A stretch of 52,787 bases of DNA from Actinomadura darangshiensis (GTDB lineage Bacteria; Actinomycetota; Actinomycetes; Streptosporangiales; Streptosporangiaceae), in contig NZ_SMKY01000032.1 of the NCBI RefSeq assembly GCF_004349235.1, positions 1-52,787 of the forward strand, written 5' to 3'. The notes beneath the pieces were generated by a model that was given only the letters and a program-made list of their open reading frames with translations, was not told the origin of the DNA and ran no database searches. Shown here piece by piece: positions 7,794 through 16,334 of the stretch. The position numbers and the translations under genes were made by a program. The first letter of the stretch is position 1, and each line of letters opens with the position of its first letter.

Positions 7794-9493
7794 CCGCGTC
7801 CGATCCCGGCCGGTTCCGGTTCCTCGCCACCTCCATCGCCGGCAGGGCCGTCGATGTCACCGAGGCGCGGGCCGGCGAGGCCGCCCACACGAACGGTCAG
7901 ATCATCTTCGTCTCGGCCGGCGGGTCCCTCACTCGGCAGCGCAACGAGGCACTGGTCCAGAGCGCTCTGCTCGGGGCGGGGAGCCTGGATCAGCGATGGA
8001 TCAGGGCTCTGCGGGCGCATCCCGCCACAGCGCGCCGGTACCTGGCCCTCGAAGGCCGCCGGGTGCTCGCCGAACTCGCCGGACGGTATCCGATCGCGGC
8101 CGTGCTCGGTCTCGACGGGGACGCGAGCACTGCGAGCGCCCACGAGTCGCTCGAATCGGCCAGAGGCCGGGCGGCAGTACCCGATCCACCGGAATGGTTC
8201 GGTGTCATCAGGCCGTCCCGGTTGCTGGCCGCCCCCGCCGGTCCCGGTGCGCGAGCCACCGACAAAGAGGTGCGCCTGGAATTCGATCCCATCGACCTGC
8301 CCGAGGCCGATGACGACGGCGACCAGGAGGAGCCCCGGGAAAGCAAGATCTTGAAGCTGTTCGAGAATCCGCTGATCGCCTCGCGGACCCTCACGGACTA
8401 CTTCCGCAAACTGCTCGGCGGATCGCGGACCGCTGGGGACGGCGCCGCCGGCGCGGAGGCGAAGGTCCGCTCGGTCCGGCGGGCCGACACGGTCGGAGAA
8501 CATGCCCGTCCACTTCCTACGCGAATCCATTTCACCGATGACGGAAAACCCGGCGTCGCCATGGGCGTGGGTGGAGCCCTGCATCCGGAGTGGGACGTGC
8601 ACCACGACCGGTACCGGCCGGACTGGTGCCGGGTCATCGACTTTCCCCTGACCGCCGCCGCCGACATCTCCGCCGCCGCAGTTCCGCGCGACGACGTGCT
8701 CCGGCGACGTCTGTCCCGCGTGGGCCTCGGCCCGGCGATCCTGCGCGGCCGTCCCGACGGCGACGAGATCGACATCGAGGCGCTCATCGGCCTTTCCGTG
8801 GACGTGCGCTCCGGCTACTCCCCACCCGAGCACATCTACCTGGACCGCCGGAGACTCGCGCGCGATCTCGGCGTCCTCATCCTGCTCGACGCCTCCGGAT
8901 CCGCGACCGACGCCGATCCGGACGGCCTCGCCGTCCACGACCACCAGCGGCAGGCGGCCGCGACCCTGGCCGCCACGCTCGAAGAGCTCGGCGACCGCGT
9001 CGCCGTCCATGCCTTCCGGTCGCATGGCCGGCACGCCGTCCATCTGCCCGCCGTCAAAACGTTCGGCGGGCGTTTCGACGCCCTCGGCCGTGCCCGGCTC
9101 AACCAGCTCCGGCCGTCCGGCTATACGCGCCTCGGGGCCGGCATCCGCGGTGCGGGCGAGATCCTCAAAACCGAGGCAGGCACACCACATCGACTGCTGA
9201 TCGTCCTTTCGGATGGTTTTCCCTACGACAATGGCTACGAAGGCCGGTACGCGGAGGCCGACGTCCGCAAAGCCCTCGAAGAACTTCACGCCGATGGCAC
9301 GGCCTGCCTCTGCCTCTCCATCGGCACCACCGCGACGGCCGATGCACTGGACCGCGTCTTCGGCCCCGCGAGCCACGCCCGCGCAGCGACCCTGGCCGAC
9401 TTGAGCCCGCGAATGGACGAGTTGTTCCTCGCCGCCCTCCGGCGGCTCGCGGCGCCGGCGGACCGCCCGCGCCGCGCCCCCCAGCTGGCATAA
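7790..9493 (+). CDS. VWA-domain protein (NorD/CbbO/CobT-like), MoxR partner
   Basis: A 567-residue soluble protein with a C-terminal von Willebrand A domain from about residue 358. The metal-ion-dependent adhesion site is visible as LLDASGSAT (D367, S369, S371), with the later Thr in SGYTRLGAGIRGAG and the Asp of VLSDGFPYDNGYEGRYAE. The ~350-residue N-terminal part has no clear domain; it includes an acidic linker (LPEADDDGDQEEPRE, about 170-184). The arrangement AAA+ then VWA, with overlapping start and stop, is the standard architecture of MoxR-VWA activation systems. Nothing in the sequence identifies the client. The following TetR gene begins 8 bp later. Confidence 0.85.
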   Translation: MTASDPGRFRFLATSIAGRAVDVTEARAGEAAHTNGQIIFVSAGGSLTRQRNEALVQSALLGAGSLDQRWIRALRAHPATARRYLALEGRRVLAELAGRYPIAAVLGLDGDASTASAHESLESARGRAAVPDPPEWFGVIRPSRLLAAPAGPGARATDKEVRLEFDPIDLPEADDDGDQEEPRESKILKLFENPLIASRTLTDYFRKLLGGSRTAGDGAAGAEAKVRSVRRADTVGEHARPLPTRIHFTDDGKPGVAMGVGGALHPEWDVHHDRYRPDWCRVIDFPLTAAADISAAAVPRDDVLRRRLSRVGLGPAILRGRPDGDEIDIEALIGLSVDVRSGYSPPEHIYLDRRRLARDLGVLILLDASGSATDADPDGLAVHDHQRQAAATLAATLEELGDRVAVHAFRSHGRHAVHLPAVKTFGGRFDALGRARLNQLRPSGYTRLGAGIRGAGEILKTEAGTPHRLLIVLSDGFPYDNGYEGRYAEADVRKALEELHADGTACLCLSIGTTATADALDRVFGPASHARAATLADLSPRMDELFLAALRRLAAPADRPRRAPQLA

Positions 9494-9501
9494 TCGTCGG
9501 C

Positions 9502-10104
9502 ATGGTTGAGCGTTGGACGAGGGAGCGGCGCCGCGACCACACCCGTTCGCTGCTCGTGGACGCGGCGGAGGAGGTGTTCGCCGAAAAAGGCTTCACGCAG
9601 GCGACGCTCGACGACATCGCTTACGCCGCGGGTTTTACGAAAGGCGCGATCTACAAGCACTTCGGCACGAAGGAAGACCTTTTCCTGGCGGTGAGCGACC
9701 GGCACTGGCGCCGCTATTTCGACAACTTCGCCGAAGTGGTGTCGGCGGTGACGGAGGTGGGGGCGCGCGAACTCGACGAGGTCGCCGCGCGGTGGCGCCG
9801 GCTCAGCCAGGACCGCGGTGCCGAGTACGCCGCGCTGGGCCACGAGTTCACCCTGTATCTGCTCCGCAACCCCGAGGCCCGGCAGCGGGTCGAGGCCAAG
9901 AGGCGGGAGGCCGCGCAGGCGCTGGCGGAGTTCATCATGGAGGGCATCGACCATATCGGCGGGACGCTGCTGGTCCCCGCGCTGACGTTCGCGCAGGTGC
10001 TCATCGCCACCAGCGACTCGGTCGTGCTGGGAAGCCGGCTCGACGACGTCGACCTCTACCGGCCGATCCTTGAGATGTACCTGTCGGTCGTCAAACTGCC
10101 CTGA
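9502..10104 (+). CDS. TetR/AcrR family regulator
   Basis: A 200-residue TetR repressor with a clear N-terminal helix-turn-helix: TRSLLVDAAEEVFAEKGFTQ, then ATLDDIAYAAGFTKGAIYKHF and GTKEDLFLAV (about residues 14-64). The effector domain is not diagnostic. It starts 8 bp after the VWA gene and is probably in the same transcript, so it may control the crotonase-AveC-MoxR-VWA genes; it also ends 3 bp from the convergent aldehyde dehydrogenase gene. No private palindrome could be assigned to it. Confidence 0.88.
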   Translation: MVERWTRERRRDHTRSLLVDAAEEVFAEKGFTQATLDDIAYAAGFTKGAIYKHFGTKEDLFLAVSDRHWRRYFDNFAEVVSAVTEVGARELDEVAARWRRLSQDRGAEYAALGHEFTLYLLRNPEARQRVEAKRREAAQALAEFIMEGIDHIGGTLLVPALTFAQVLIATSDSVVLGSRLDDVDLYRPILEMYLSVVKLP

Positions 10105-10107
10105 CCC

Positions 10108-11556
10108 TCACGCGGACGCGATCGAGATCGACTTGACGTCGAGGTAGCCGTCGAGGCCCTCGCGGCCGAGTTCGCGGCCGTAGCCGCTGGCCTTGACGCC
10201 GCCGAAGGGCGCGGCCGGATCCATCGTGTAGCCCTGGTTGACGCCGAAGGTGCCGGCGCGCACCCGGGCGGCCACGTCGAGCCCGCGCCCGGTGTCGGCG
10301 GTGAACACCGAGCCGGCCAGGCCGTACGCGGAGTCGTTGGCGATGCGGACGGCCTCGTCCTCGTCCCGGTAGGGGAGCACGGCGATCACCGGGCCGAAGA
10401 TCTCCTCGCGGGCGATCGTCATCGACGGGTCGACCCCGCCGAACACGGTGGGCCGCACGTACCACCCGCGCTCGGCGCCCTCGGGCGGGCCGGTGCCGCC
10501 GGTGACGAGCCGGGCGCCTTCGCGGACGCCGGTGTCGATGTAGTGCCGCACCCGCCGCCGCTGGCGTTCGGACACGAGCGGCCCCATCTGCGTCCGCGGA
10601 TCGGCCGGATCGCCGATCCTGATGGCCGACAGGGTCGCCGCGAGCGCGTCGGCGTGCTCGCCGGCGCGGTCCGCGGGCACGAGGACGCGGGTGAGGGCGT
10701 TGCAGATCTGGCCGGCCATGCCCATGCCCGAGAAGCGGACGGCGGTGGCGACGGCCGCCGGGTCGGCGTCCTCCAGCGCGATGGCCGCCGACTTCCCGCC
10801 GAGTTCGAGGCCGACCCTGGTGAGGTTGGCCGCGCACGCCGCCGCCACCTGCCGGCCCGCCGCGGTCGACCCGGTGAAGGAGACCTTGTCGACGCCGGGG
10901 TGGCCGACGAGGTACGCGCTCGCGTCGCGGTCGGCGGGCAGGACGCTCACGACGCCCGGCGGGAGACCGGCCTGGTCGAGGAGCCCGGCCAGGAGCAGCG
11001 CGTCGAGCGGCGACTCCGGCGCCGGCTTGAGGACGGCGGTGCAGCCCGCGAGCAGCGCCGGGATGATCTTGGCGACCGTCAGGAACTGCGGCATGTTCCA
11101 CGGGACCACCGCGGCGACGACGCCGACGGGTTCCCTGCGCAGGACGACGTCCTGTCCGTACATGCCGGGCCGGTTCTCCTGCCACGGATGCTTCTCGGCG
11201 ATGCCGGCGAAAGCGGTCATCATCGACCAGGGAAGCGCGACCTGCGCGCGCTTGGCGAAGGAGATCGGGGCGCCCAGCTGCGCGGTGATGAGCTCGGCCA
11301 GCTCGTCGCGGCGCTCGCCGTACAGTCCGGCCAGCCGGCGGACGGTCTCGATCCGCTCCGCAGGTTCGGTGCGCGGCCACGGCCCCTCGTCGAACGCCGA
11401 CCGCGCCGCCGCGACGGCGCGGTCGACATCGGCGACGCCCGCCGCGGCCACCCGCGCCAGTGGGCGTTCGGTGTGCGGCGAGATCACCTCTATCTGCCGG
11501 GCGGTGCTCGGAGCGGTCCATTCGCCCCCGATGAACAGGTCTTTTCGCTCGTCCAT
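10108..11556 (-). CDS. NAD(P)-dependent aldehyde dehydrogenase
   Basis: Full-length ALDH superfamily enzyme, 482 residues, oxidising an aldehyde to the acid. Visible motifs are the VPWNMPQFLTVAKIIPALLAG cofactor loop, FTGSTAAGR (about 227-235), the general base E251 in GLELGGKSA, the nucleophile C285 in GMAGQICNALTR, and EEIFGPVIAV with the C-terminal PFGGVKASGYGREL. It diverges from the first Rieske gene, and the 146-bp gap contains a 13-bp sequence also found in front of the region-3 TetR gene (11631-11643). It may therefore act downstream of the oxygenases, on an aldehyde released by hydroxylation or dealkylation; that link is inference. Confidence 0.92.
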   Translation of the reverse strand: MDERKDLFIGGEWTAPSTARQIEVISPHTERPLARVAAAGVADVDRAVAAARSAFDEGPWPRTEPAERIETVRRLAGLYGERRDELAELITAQLGAPISFAKRAQVALPWSMMTAFAGIAEKHPWQENRPGMYGQDVVLRREPVGVVAAVVPWNMPQFLTVAKIIPALLAGCTAVLKPAPESPLDALLLAGLLDQAGLPPGVVSVLPADRDASAYLVGHPGVDKVSFTGSTAAGRQVAAACAANLTRVGLELGGKSAAIALEDADPAAVATAVRFSGMGMAGQICNALTRVLVPADRAGEHADALAATLSAIRIGDPADPRTQMGPLVSERQRRRVRHYIDTGVREGARLVTGGTGPPEGAERGWYVRPTVFGGVDPSMTIAREEIFGPVIAVLPYRDEDEAVRIANDSAYGLAGSVFTADTGRGLDVAARVRAGTFGVNQGYTMDPAAPFGGVKASGYGRELGREGLDGYLDVKSISIASA

Positions 11557-11630
11557 GCGATCGCCTCTCGAAAAGCCGTGCCGCTTCGCCGCCGGTGCCT
11601 TGCGGCCCCGGTCCGAATCGTGTTATCCAG

Positions 11631-11643
11631 GTCATGTTAGTCA
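11631..11643. promoter_or_regulatory. Class A operator half-site (ALDH / Rieske divergent region)
   Basis: GTCATGTTAGTCA, 13 bp, identical to the sequence at 14868-14880 between the TetR gene and the SDR gene. At the second site it forms one half of a TTAGTCA-N2-TGACTAA palindrome; here only the left arm is perfect, followed by a weak right half. It lies about 60 bp upstream of the Rieske start. Confidence 0.5.
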
Positions 11644-11702
11644 GTCGATGAACATCGTGACCAGGTGCCGTCGGGCACGAACTGCAGAACGGGAGGATCG
11701 GC

Positions 11703-12992
11703 ATGGCGCGCTCCGGGAAACCGGCGGAGGCCAGCTGGACCGGACGGGTTCCGGAGATGGGCACCCGCCTCGTGTCGTACGAGGACTCGATCTCGCCGGA
11801 GTTCTACGAGCTGGAACGCGAGGCGGTCTTCCGGCGGGCGTGGCTCAACGTCGGCCGGGTCGAGCAACTGCTCCGCAAAGGCAGCTTCTTCACCAAGGAC
11901 CTCGACGTCGCCAAGACCTCGCTCATCGTCGCGCGAGGCCGCGACGACCGGGTCCGCGCCTTCCACAACGTGTGCCGCCACCGCGGCAACAAGCTGCTGT
12001 GGGGCGAGACGCCGCGGGACGAGACCAAGGGCGTGTGCCGCGAGTTCATGTGCAAGTACCACGGCTGGCGGTACGGCCTGGACGGCTCGCTGAAGTTCGT
12101 TCTCCAAGAGGAGGAGTACTTCGATTTCGACAAGTCCGAATTCCCGCTCGTGTCGGTGCACTGCGAGGTCTGGGAAGGGTTCGTCTTCGTCAACCTGGCC
12201 GAGGAGCCGAGCCAGTCACTGCTCGAATTCCTGGGGCCGATGGTGCGGGGGCTGGAGGGCTATCCGTTCCATCTGCTCACCGAGCGCTACGCGTTCAAGG
12301 CCGATCTCCTGAGCAACTGGAAGATCTTTCTCGACGCGTTCCAGGAGTACTACCACGCGCCGATCCTGCACTCGCAGCAGCAGGTCCCGGCACTGCGGAG
12401 CCTGCAGACCGGCTTCAAGGTCCCGCACTTCCAGATGGACGGGCCGCACCGGCTGGTCAGCACGGGCGGCTGGAAGGGCGTGCCCCGGCACCTGACGCCG
12501 CCGGACCAGATGTACCCGATCGAGCACGTCACCGAGTCCGGTCTCATGGGCCCGTGGGAGCGCCCGGACATCCCCGAACTCGACCCGGCCCGCCTGCCGG
12601 CCGGGCTCAACCCCGGCGGGCTCGACCCGTGGTCGATCTCGAACTTCCAGGTCTTCCCCAACTTCGTGATCCTGGTCTACGAGCGGGGCTGGTACCTGAC
12701 GTACCAGTACTGGCCGACGTCTCACAACACGCACATGTGGGAGATGTCGTACTACTTCCCGCCGTCGCGGAACGCGAGCGAGCGGATCCGCCACGAGGTC
12801 ACGGCGGTCGTGTCCAAGGAGGCCGGCCTCCAGGACGCGGGCACCCTCGACGGGACGCAGCTGGGCCTGGAGTCGCGGGTGGTCGACGCGTTCCCGCTGT
12901 GCGACCAGGAGGTGACGGTCCGGCACCTGCACAAGATCGTCGACGACTGGGTGCAGTCCTACCTGCGAGGCGGGAAGGAGGTGCCGGTATGA
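11703..12992 (+). CDS. Rieske non-heme iron oxygenase, alpha-type subunit (module 1)
   Basis: Terminal oxygenase of 429 residues. The Rieske [2Fe-2S] ligands are C91 and H93 (NVCRHRGNK) and C117 and H120 (CKYHGWRYGLDG). The catalytic domain shows NWKIFLDAFQEYYHAPILH, with D211 as the electron-bridging Asp and H218 and H223 as iron ligands. The ATG at 11703 follows a strong GGGAGGA site at 11691-11697. A ~111-residue protein of unknown function follows with an ATGA overlap, then a TauD-like dioxygenase. A paralogue lies at 16335-17594 and aligns without gaps across the first 220 residues. No ferredoxin or reductase gene is adjacent; candidates are at 37710 and 49137. The substrate is unknown; a bulky hydrophobic ring compound is an inference from context. 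Confidence 0.93.
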   Translation: MARSGKPAEASWTGRVPEMGTRLVSYEDSISPEFYELEREAVFRRAWLNVGRVEQLLRKGSFFTKDLDVAKTSLIVARGRDDRVRAFHNVCRHRGNKLLWGETPRDETKGVCREFMCKYHGWRYGLDGSLKFVLQEEEYFDFDKSEFPLVSVHCEVWEGFVFVNLAEEPSQSLLEFLGPMVRGLEGYPFHLLTERYAFKADLLSNWKIFLDAFQEYYHAPILHSQQQVPALRSLQTGFKVPHFQMDGPHRLVSTGGWKGVPRHLTPPDQMYPIEHVTESGLMGPWERPDIPELDPARLPAGLNPGGLDPWSISNFQVFPNFVILVYERGWYLTYQYWPTSHNTHMWEMSYYFPPSRNASERIRHEVTAVVSKEAGLQDAGTLDGTQLGLESRVVDAFPLCDQEVTVRHLHKIVDDWVQSYLRGGKEVPV

Positions 12993-13324
12993 GCGACAGG
13001 ATGCTCCCGGAGGAGTTCGCCGAGTGCGAGCCCTTCGCCGCCCGATGGTGCATCGCGACCGAGGCGGCCCGGTACGCCGAGCGCCTCGACAGCACGGTGG
13101 CGGACATGCAGGCGTTCTACGACGCGATGTACCCCCGGGTCCGCGACGCCATGGCGCACCTGGACAAGTTCGCGCTGCACGAGCTGCCCGAGCCGGAGCT
13201 GAACCTGCTCCACCTCGTCTACTCACTGATCATGGTCTCGCAGCCCGTCGAGGTCTGGCAGCAGCCCAAGGTCATCGACTCCGGCACCGCCTACTTCGAC
13301 CGCTACCTGGAGCCCGTGCCGTGA
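12989..13324 (+). CDS. Conserved small protein paired with Rieske oxygenase (module 1)
   Basis: A 111-residue protein, family not recognised. It is mostly predicted helix, opens MLPEEFAECEPFAARWCIAT, contains a DSTVADMQAFYDAMYPRV segment and ends YFDRYLEPVP. It has no signal peptide, membrane span or Cys/His metal motif. It overlaps the Rieske gene by ATGA and the TauD-like gene by GTGA, so tight translational coupling is likely. The protein at 17591-17923 is a clear paralogue (shared PFAA.WC, EMQAFYDA, AMAHL, NLLHL.YS, PVEVW, YLEPVP/LVEPVP) in the same position behind the second Rieske gene. A role as an oxygenase subunit or assembly partner is inference from this repeated pairing; length and helix content do not resemble the usual beta subunit (~160-190 residues, alpha/beta). 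Confidence 0.8.
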   Translation: MSDRMLPEEFAECEPFAARWCIATEAARYAERLDSTVADMQAFYDAMYPRVRDAMAHLDKFALHELPEPELNLLHLVYSLIMVSQPVEVWQQPKVIDSGTAYFDRYLEPVP

Positions 13325-14166
13325 CGGCGACGATCAGCTGCGACCCCCTCGGCGCCGCCGTCGGCGCCGAGGTCGGCGGCGTCGGCCCCGAGCGGCTGGC
13401 CCGGGACGGCGCGGTGGCCGAGGCCGTCGCGGCGGCGCTGGAGCAGTACGGCGTCCTGGTCTTCCGCGGCCTCCACCTGCGCCCGGAGGACCAGGTCGCC
13501 TTCGCGCGGCGGCTCGGCGAGATCGACTACGAGCAGGGCCACCATCCCGTCCGCGGGATCTACCGCGTGACCCTCGACAAGGCGAAGAACGCGTCGGCCG
13601 ACTACCTGAAGGGCACCTTCGAGTGGCACATGGACGGCTGCACACCGCTGCACGGCGAGCCGCCGCAGAAGGCCACCGTCCTCAGCGCCAGGCAGGTGGC
13701 CGCGGGCGGCGGAGAGACGGAGTTCGCCGGCACCTACGCCGCCTACGAGGGGCTCGGCGACGAGGAGCGGGAACGGTTCGGCTCCCTCCGCGTCGTGCAC
13801 ACGCTTGAGGCGTCCCAGCGCCGCGTCCACCCCGACCCCACGCCCGAGCAGGTCGAACGGTGGCGGAACCGGCCGGCGTCGACCCACCCGCTGGTGTGGA
13901 CGCGCCGCACCGGCCGCAGGTCACTGGTCGTCGGCGTGCATGCCGATCACGTCGTCGGGATGGACGCGGACGCGGGCCGGGCGCTGCTGGCGGATCTGCT
14001 CGACCGGACGACGGCGCCCGGCCGGGTCTACCGCCACCAGTGGTCGGTGGGGGACACCGTCATCTGGGACAACACCGGCGTGGTGCACCGCGCCTCGCCC
14101 TATCCGCCGGACTCGCCCCGCGAACTGCTCCGCACGACCGTCTTCGGGGACGAGCCGATCCGGTGA
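13321..14166 (+). CDS. TauD/TfdA-family Fe(II)/2-oxoglutarate dioxygenase
   Basis: A 281-residue 2-oxoglutarate-dependent dioxygenase. The facial triad is visible as H103 and D105 (FEWHMDGCTP) and H256 (NTGVVHRASPY), with an Arg (R267 or R271) placed to bind 2-oxoglutarate. The N-terminal PLGAAVGAEVGGV and YGVLVFRGLHL are typical of the TauD group. The GTG at 13321 overlaps the stop of the small protein. It probably provides a second hydroxylation or ether/ester cleavage in the same pathway; the substrate cannot be read from sequence. It ends 3 bp from the convergent TetR gene. Confidence 0.9.
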   Translation: MTATISCDPLGAAVGAEVGGVGPERLARDGAVAEAVAAALEQYGVLVFRGLHLRPEDQVAFARRLGEIDYEQGHHPVRGIYRVTLDKAKNASADYLKGTFEWHMDGCTPLHGEPPQKATVLSARQVAAGGGETEFAGTYAAYEGLGDEERERFGSLRVVHTLEASQRRVHPDPTPEQVERWRNRPASTHPLVWTRRTGRRSLVVGVHADHVVGMDADAGRALLADLLDRTTAPGRVYRHQWSVGDTVIWDNTGVVHRASPYPPDSPRELLRTTVFGDEPIR

Positions 14167-14169
14167 GCG

Positions 14170-14787
14170 TCAGGGGGCCGGCTGCTGGGCATCGGTGCCG
14201 GCCGGCAGCCGGTCGCCCTCCAGGGCGCGGATCTCGCGCTCGATGACCGCGACCGTCTCGGCGTGGCCGACGTCGAGGTCGAACCCCTCTTCGATGTGCA
14301 GGAAGCGGGAGATGCCGGTCATGAACAGGATCAGTGACACGGGCGGCCACCGGCCGGAGTCGACGCCGTAGCCGTCGAGCACGTCCGACAGCATGTCGAG
14401 CTGGAGCGTCCGGAACCGCCGCGAGTACGCGGCGATCTCGGAGCGGATGGCCTTGCGGTGGTTGGCCAGCGCGATGAACTCCATGGTCAGCGCGTTGCTG
14501 GAGTAGTCGTGGGTCAGCTCCCAGAGGGCCCACAGCGGCTGCGGCGACCGCAGCGCCCCCTTGAGCCGCTCCAGGCTCCGCTCGGCGCCCCGGCGGAAGA
14601 GCTCGACGAAAAGGTTGTCCATCGTCCCGAAGTAGTAGAAGACCAGCGCGTTGTTGAGCCCCGCCTTCGCGCCGAGCCGGCGGGTGGTGACCGCCGCGTA
14701 GCCCTCGTCGAGCATGAGGTCCCGCGCGGCGTCGAGCAGCGCGGTACGGCTGGCCGAGTCGTCGACGGGGCTCCGCCGTGCCGGCAT
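14170..14787 (-). CDS. TetR-family regulator of the oxygenase island (class A)
   Basis: A 205-residue TetR protein with helix-turn-helix TALLDAARDLMLDEGYAAVT, TRRLGAKAGLNNALVFYYF and GTMDNLFVELF (about 14-65). The C-terminal ligand domain is not diagnostic. It diverges from the SDR-CMD-Rieske operon, with the palindrome TTAGTCATGTGACTAA (14874-14889) in the gap and a matching 13-mer before the first Rieske gene. Autoregulation and repression of both Rieske operons are the simplest inference. Confidence 0.88.
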   Translation of the reverse strand: MPARRSPVDDSASRTALLDAARDLMLDEGYAAVTTRRLGAKAGLNNALVFYYFGTMDNLFVELFRRGAERSLERLKGALRSPQPLWALWELTHDYSSNALTMEFIALANHRKAIRSEIAAYSRRFRTLQLDMLSDVLDGYGVDSGRWPPVSLILFMTGISRFLHIEEGFDLDVGHAETVAVIEREIRALEGDRLPAGTDAQQPAP

Positions 14788-14867
14788 GCGCGTCCTCCCT
14801 CTCGGCTTCGGATGCCTCTCCAGTATGGCCGCAGGCCGCCGCGAGCGGGTCTTGCCCTCGGCGGCCC

Positions 14868-14908
14868 GTCATGTTAGTCATGTGACTAAAGAATGTCAGT
14901 CACCTGAC
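14868..14908. promoter_or_regulatory. Class A operator: TetR / SDR intergenic palindromes
   Basis: TTAGTCA (14874-14880) and TGACTAA (14883-14889) are perfect 7-bp arms two bases apart. Immediately after lies a second dyad, GTCAG (14895-14899) and CTGAC (14904-14908). The 13-mer at 14868-14880 recurs at 11631-11643. The site is central to the 183-bp divergent gap, so it can control both directions. Confidence 0.65.
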
Positions 14909-14970
14909 CAACGCCGTGCCGCGAGCCTTCGCGGAGGCGGTGGACCGCCGGTGCGAGGAAGGACGGAGCG

Positions 14971-15735
14971 ATGCCGCATACCGAGGGACGCCGGTCCCGG
15001 GTGGCCGTGGTCACGGGCGGGGCGTCCGGCATCGGCGAGGCCGTCTGCCGCCATCTCGCCGCGCGCGGACACCGCGTCGCCGTGCTCGACCTCGACGGCG
15101 ACGGCGCGGACCGGGTCGCCAAGGCGCTGCGGGCGGACGGGGCCGAGGCGCTCGCGGCCGCCGCCGACGTCACCGACCGTCCCGCCCTCGGCGCCGCGTT
15201 CGCCGAGATCCGGTCGGCGCTCGGGCCGACGGAGATCCTGGTGACCAGCGCCGGCCTCGTCGCGTTCGACCGGTTCGAGGAGATCACGCCCGAGCGGTGG
15301 GACCGCCTCATCGACGTCAACCTCACCGGCACCTTCAACTGCTGCCAGATGGCCCTGCCCGACATGGTCGCGGCCCGGTGGGGCCGCATCGTCACCATCT
15401 CCTCGTCCAGCGCCCAGCGGGGCTCGCCCGAGATGGCGCACTACGCCGCGGCCAAGGGCGGGGTGATCGTGCTGACCAAGTCCCTGGCCCGCGCTTACGC
15501 CCCGCACGGCATCACGGCCAACAGCATCCCGCCGTCGGGGATCGAGACGCCGATGCAGCACCGGTCCCAGGCGGAGGGGAACCTGCCCGCCAGCGCGACG
15601 ATGGCCGCGGCCATCCCGCTCGGCCACCTCGGGACGCCGGACGACATCGCCGCGGCGGCGGCCTTCCTCGCCTCCGCGGAGGCCGGCTTCATCACCGGGC
15701 AGGTCCTCGGTGTCAACGGCGGGTCGGTCCTGTGA
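14971..15735 (+). CDS. Short-chain dehydrogenase/reductase
   Basis: Classical SDR of 254 residues with the NAD(P) motif VTGGASGIGEA (about 15-25), a downstream acidic residue in VAVLDLDGDGAD suggesting NAD preference, the SSSSAQRGSPEMAHYAAAKGG active-site block with YxxxK, and the C-terminal TGQVLGVNGGSVL. It would interconvert an alcohol and a ketone, probably one created by the oxygenases encoded on either side. ATG start with GGAG upstream. First gene of the SDR-CMD-Rieske-small protein-amidohydrolase operon, ending in a GTGA overlap with the next gene. Confidence 0.92.
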   Translation: MPHTEGRRSRVAVVTGGASGIGEAVCRHLAARGHRVAVLDLDGDGADRVAKALRADGAEALAAAADVTDRPALGAAFAEIRSALGPTEILVTSAGLVAFDRFEEITPERWDRLIDVNLTGTFNCCQMALPDMVAARWGRIVTISSSSAQRGSPEMAHYAAAKGGVIVLTKSLARAYAPHGITANSIPPSGIETPMQHRSQAEGNLPASATMAAAIPLGHLGTPDDIAAAAAFLASAEAGFITGQVLGVNGGSVL

Positions 15736-16310
15736 CGCCGGCCGCGCCCAGGATGGAGCCGCTGCCGATCGCCGAGTGGGCCGAGGAGGAGCGCGACCTG
15801 CTCCGCGGCAACATGGCCCGCGCCGACCGCTACCTCACCGGTGCCGCCGACGCGCCGCCGGTGCCGTCGATCCTCGGCCTGTTCGCCCGGCACCCCCGGG
15901 TGGGCGCGCCCTGGCTGGCGTTCAGCGGCACGCTGCTCGACGACGGCACCCTCGACCCCCGCGACCGCGAGCTGCTGATCCTGCGGGTCGGGCGCCGGAC
16001 GGGCTGCCGCTACCAGTGGGCGCAGCACGTCGGCATGGCGCGGGCCGCGGGGCTGGCGCCCGAGCAGATCGCCGCCCTCCGCGAGGGCGCCGGGGCCGGG
16101 ACCTGGTCCGAGCGCGACCGCGACATCCTGCGCGCCGCCGACCAGCTCGTGGACGGGCACACCATCGACGACGCCCTCTGGGAGCGCCTGGCCGGCCGCT
16201 TCGACGAGCGCCAGCTCCTCGAACTGCTCTTCGTCGTGGGCGGCTACGTCTGCCTGGCCATGGTGCTCAACAGCGTCGGGCTGGAGCCCGCGAGCCGCCC
16301 CGCCCAGTGA
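15732..16310 (+). CDS. Carboxymuconolactone decarboxylase (AhpD-like) family protein
   Basis: A 192-residue all-helical protein of the CMD/AhpD-like superfamily. The core DPRDRELLILRVGRRTGCRY followed by QWAQHVGMARAAGLAPEQIA carries the CxxxWxxH pattern typical of the group, and lacks the CxxC pair of true AhpD peroxiredoxin reductases. Family members include lactone decarboxylases and proteins of unknown role that accompany ring-degradation genes, so the reaction here is undefined. The GTG at 15732 overlaps the SDR stop; an ATG 21 bases later is an alternative. Confidence 0.85.
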   Translation: MTPAAPRMEPLPIAEWAEEERDLLRGNMARADRYLTGAADAPPVPSILGLFARHPRVGAPWLAFSGTLLDDGTLDPRDRELLILRVGRRTGCRYQWAQHVGMARAAGLAPEQIAALREGAGAGTWSERDRDILRAADQLVDGHTIDDALWERLAGRFDERQLLELLFVVGGYVCLAMVLNSVGLEPASRPAQ

Positions 16311-16334
16311 CCCGACCCCCGAAGGAGGAGGACC

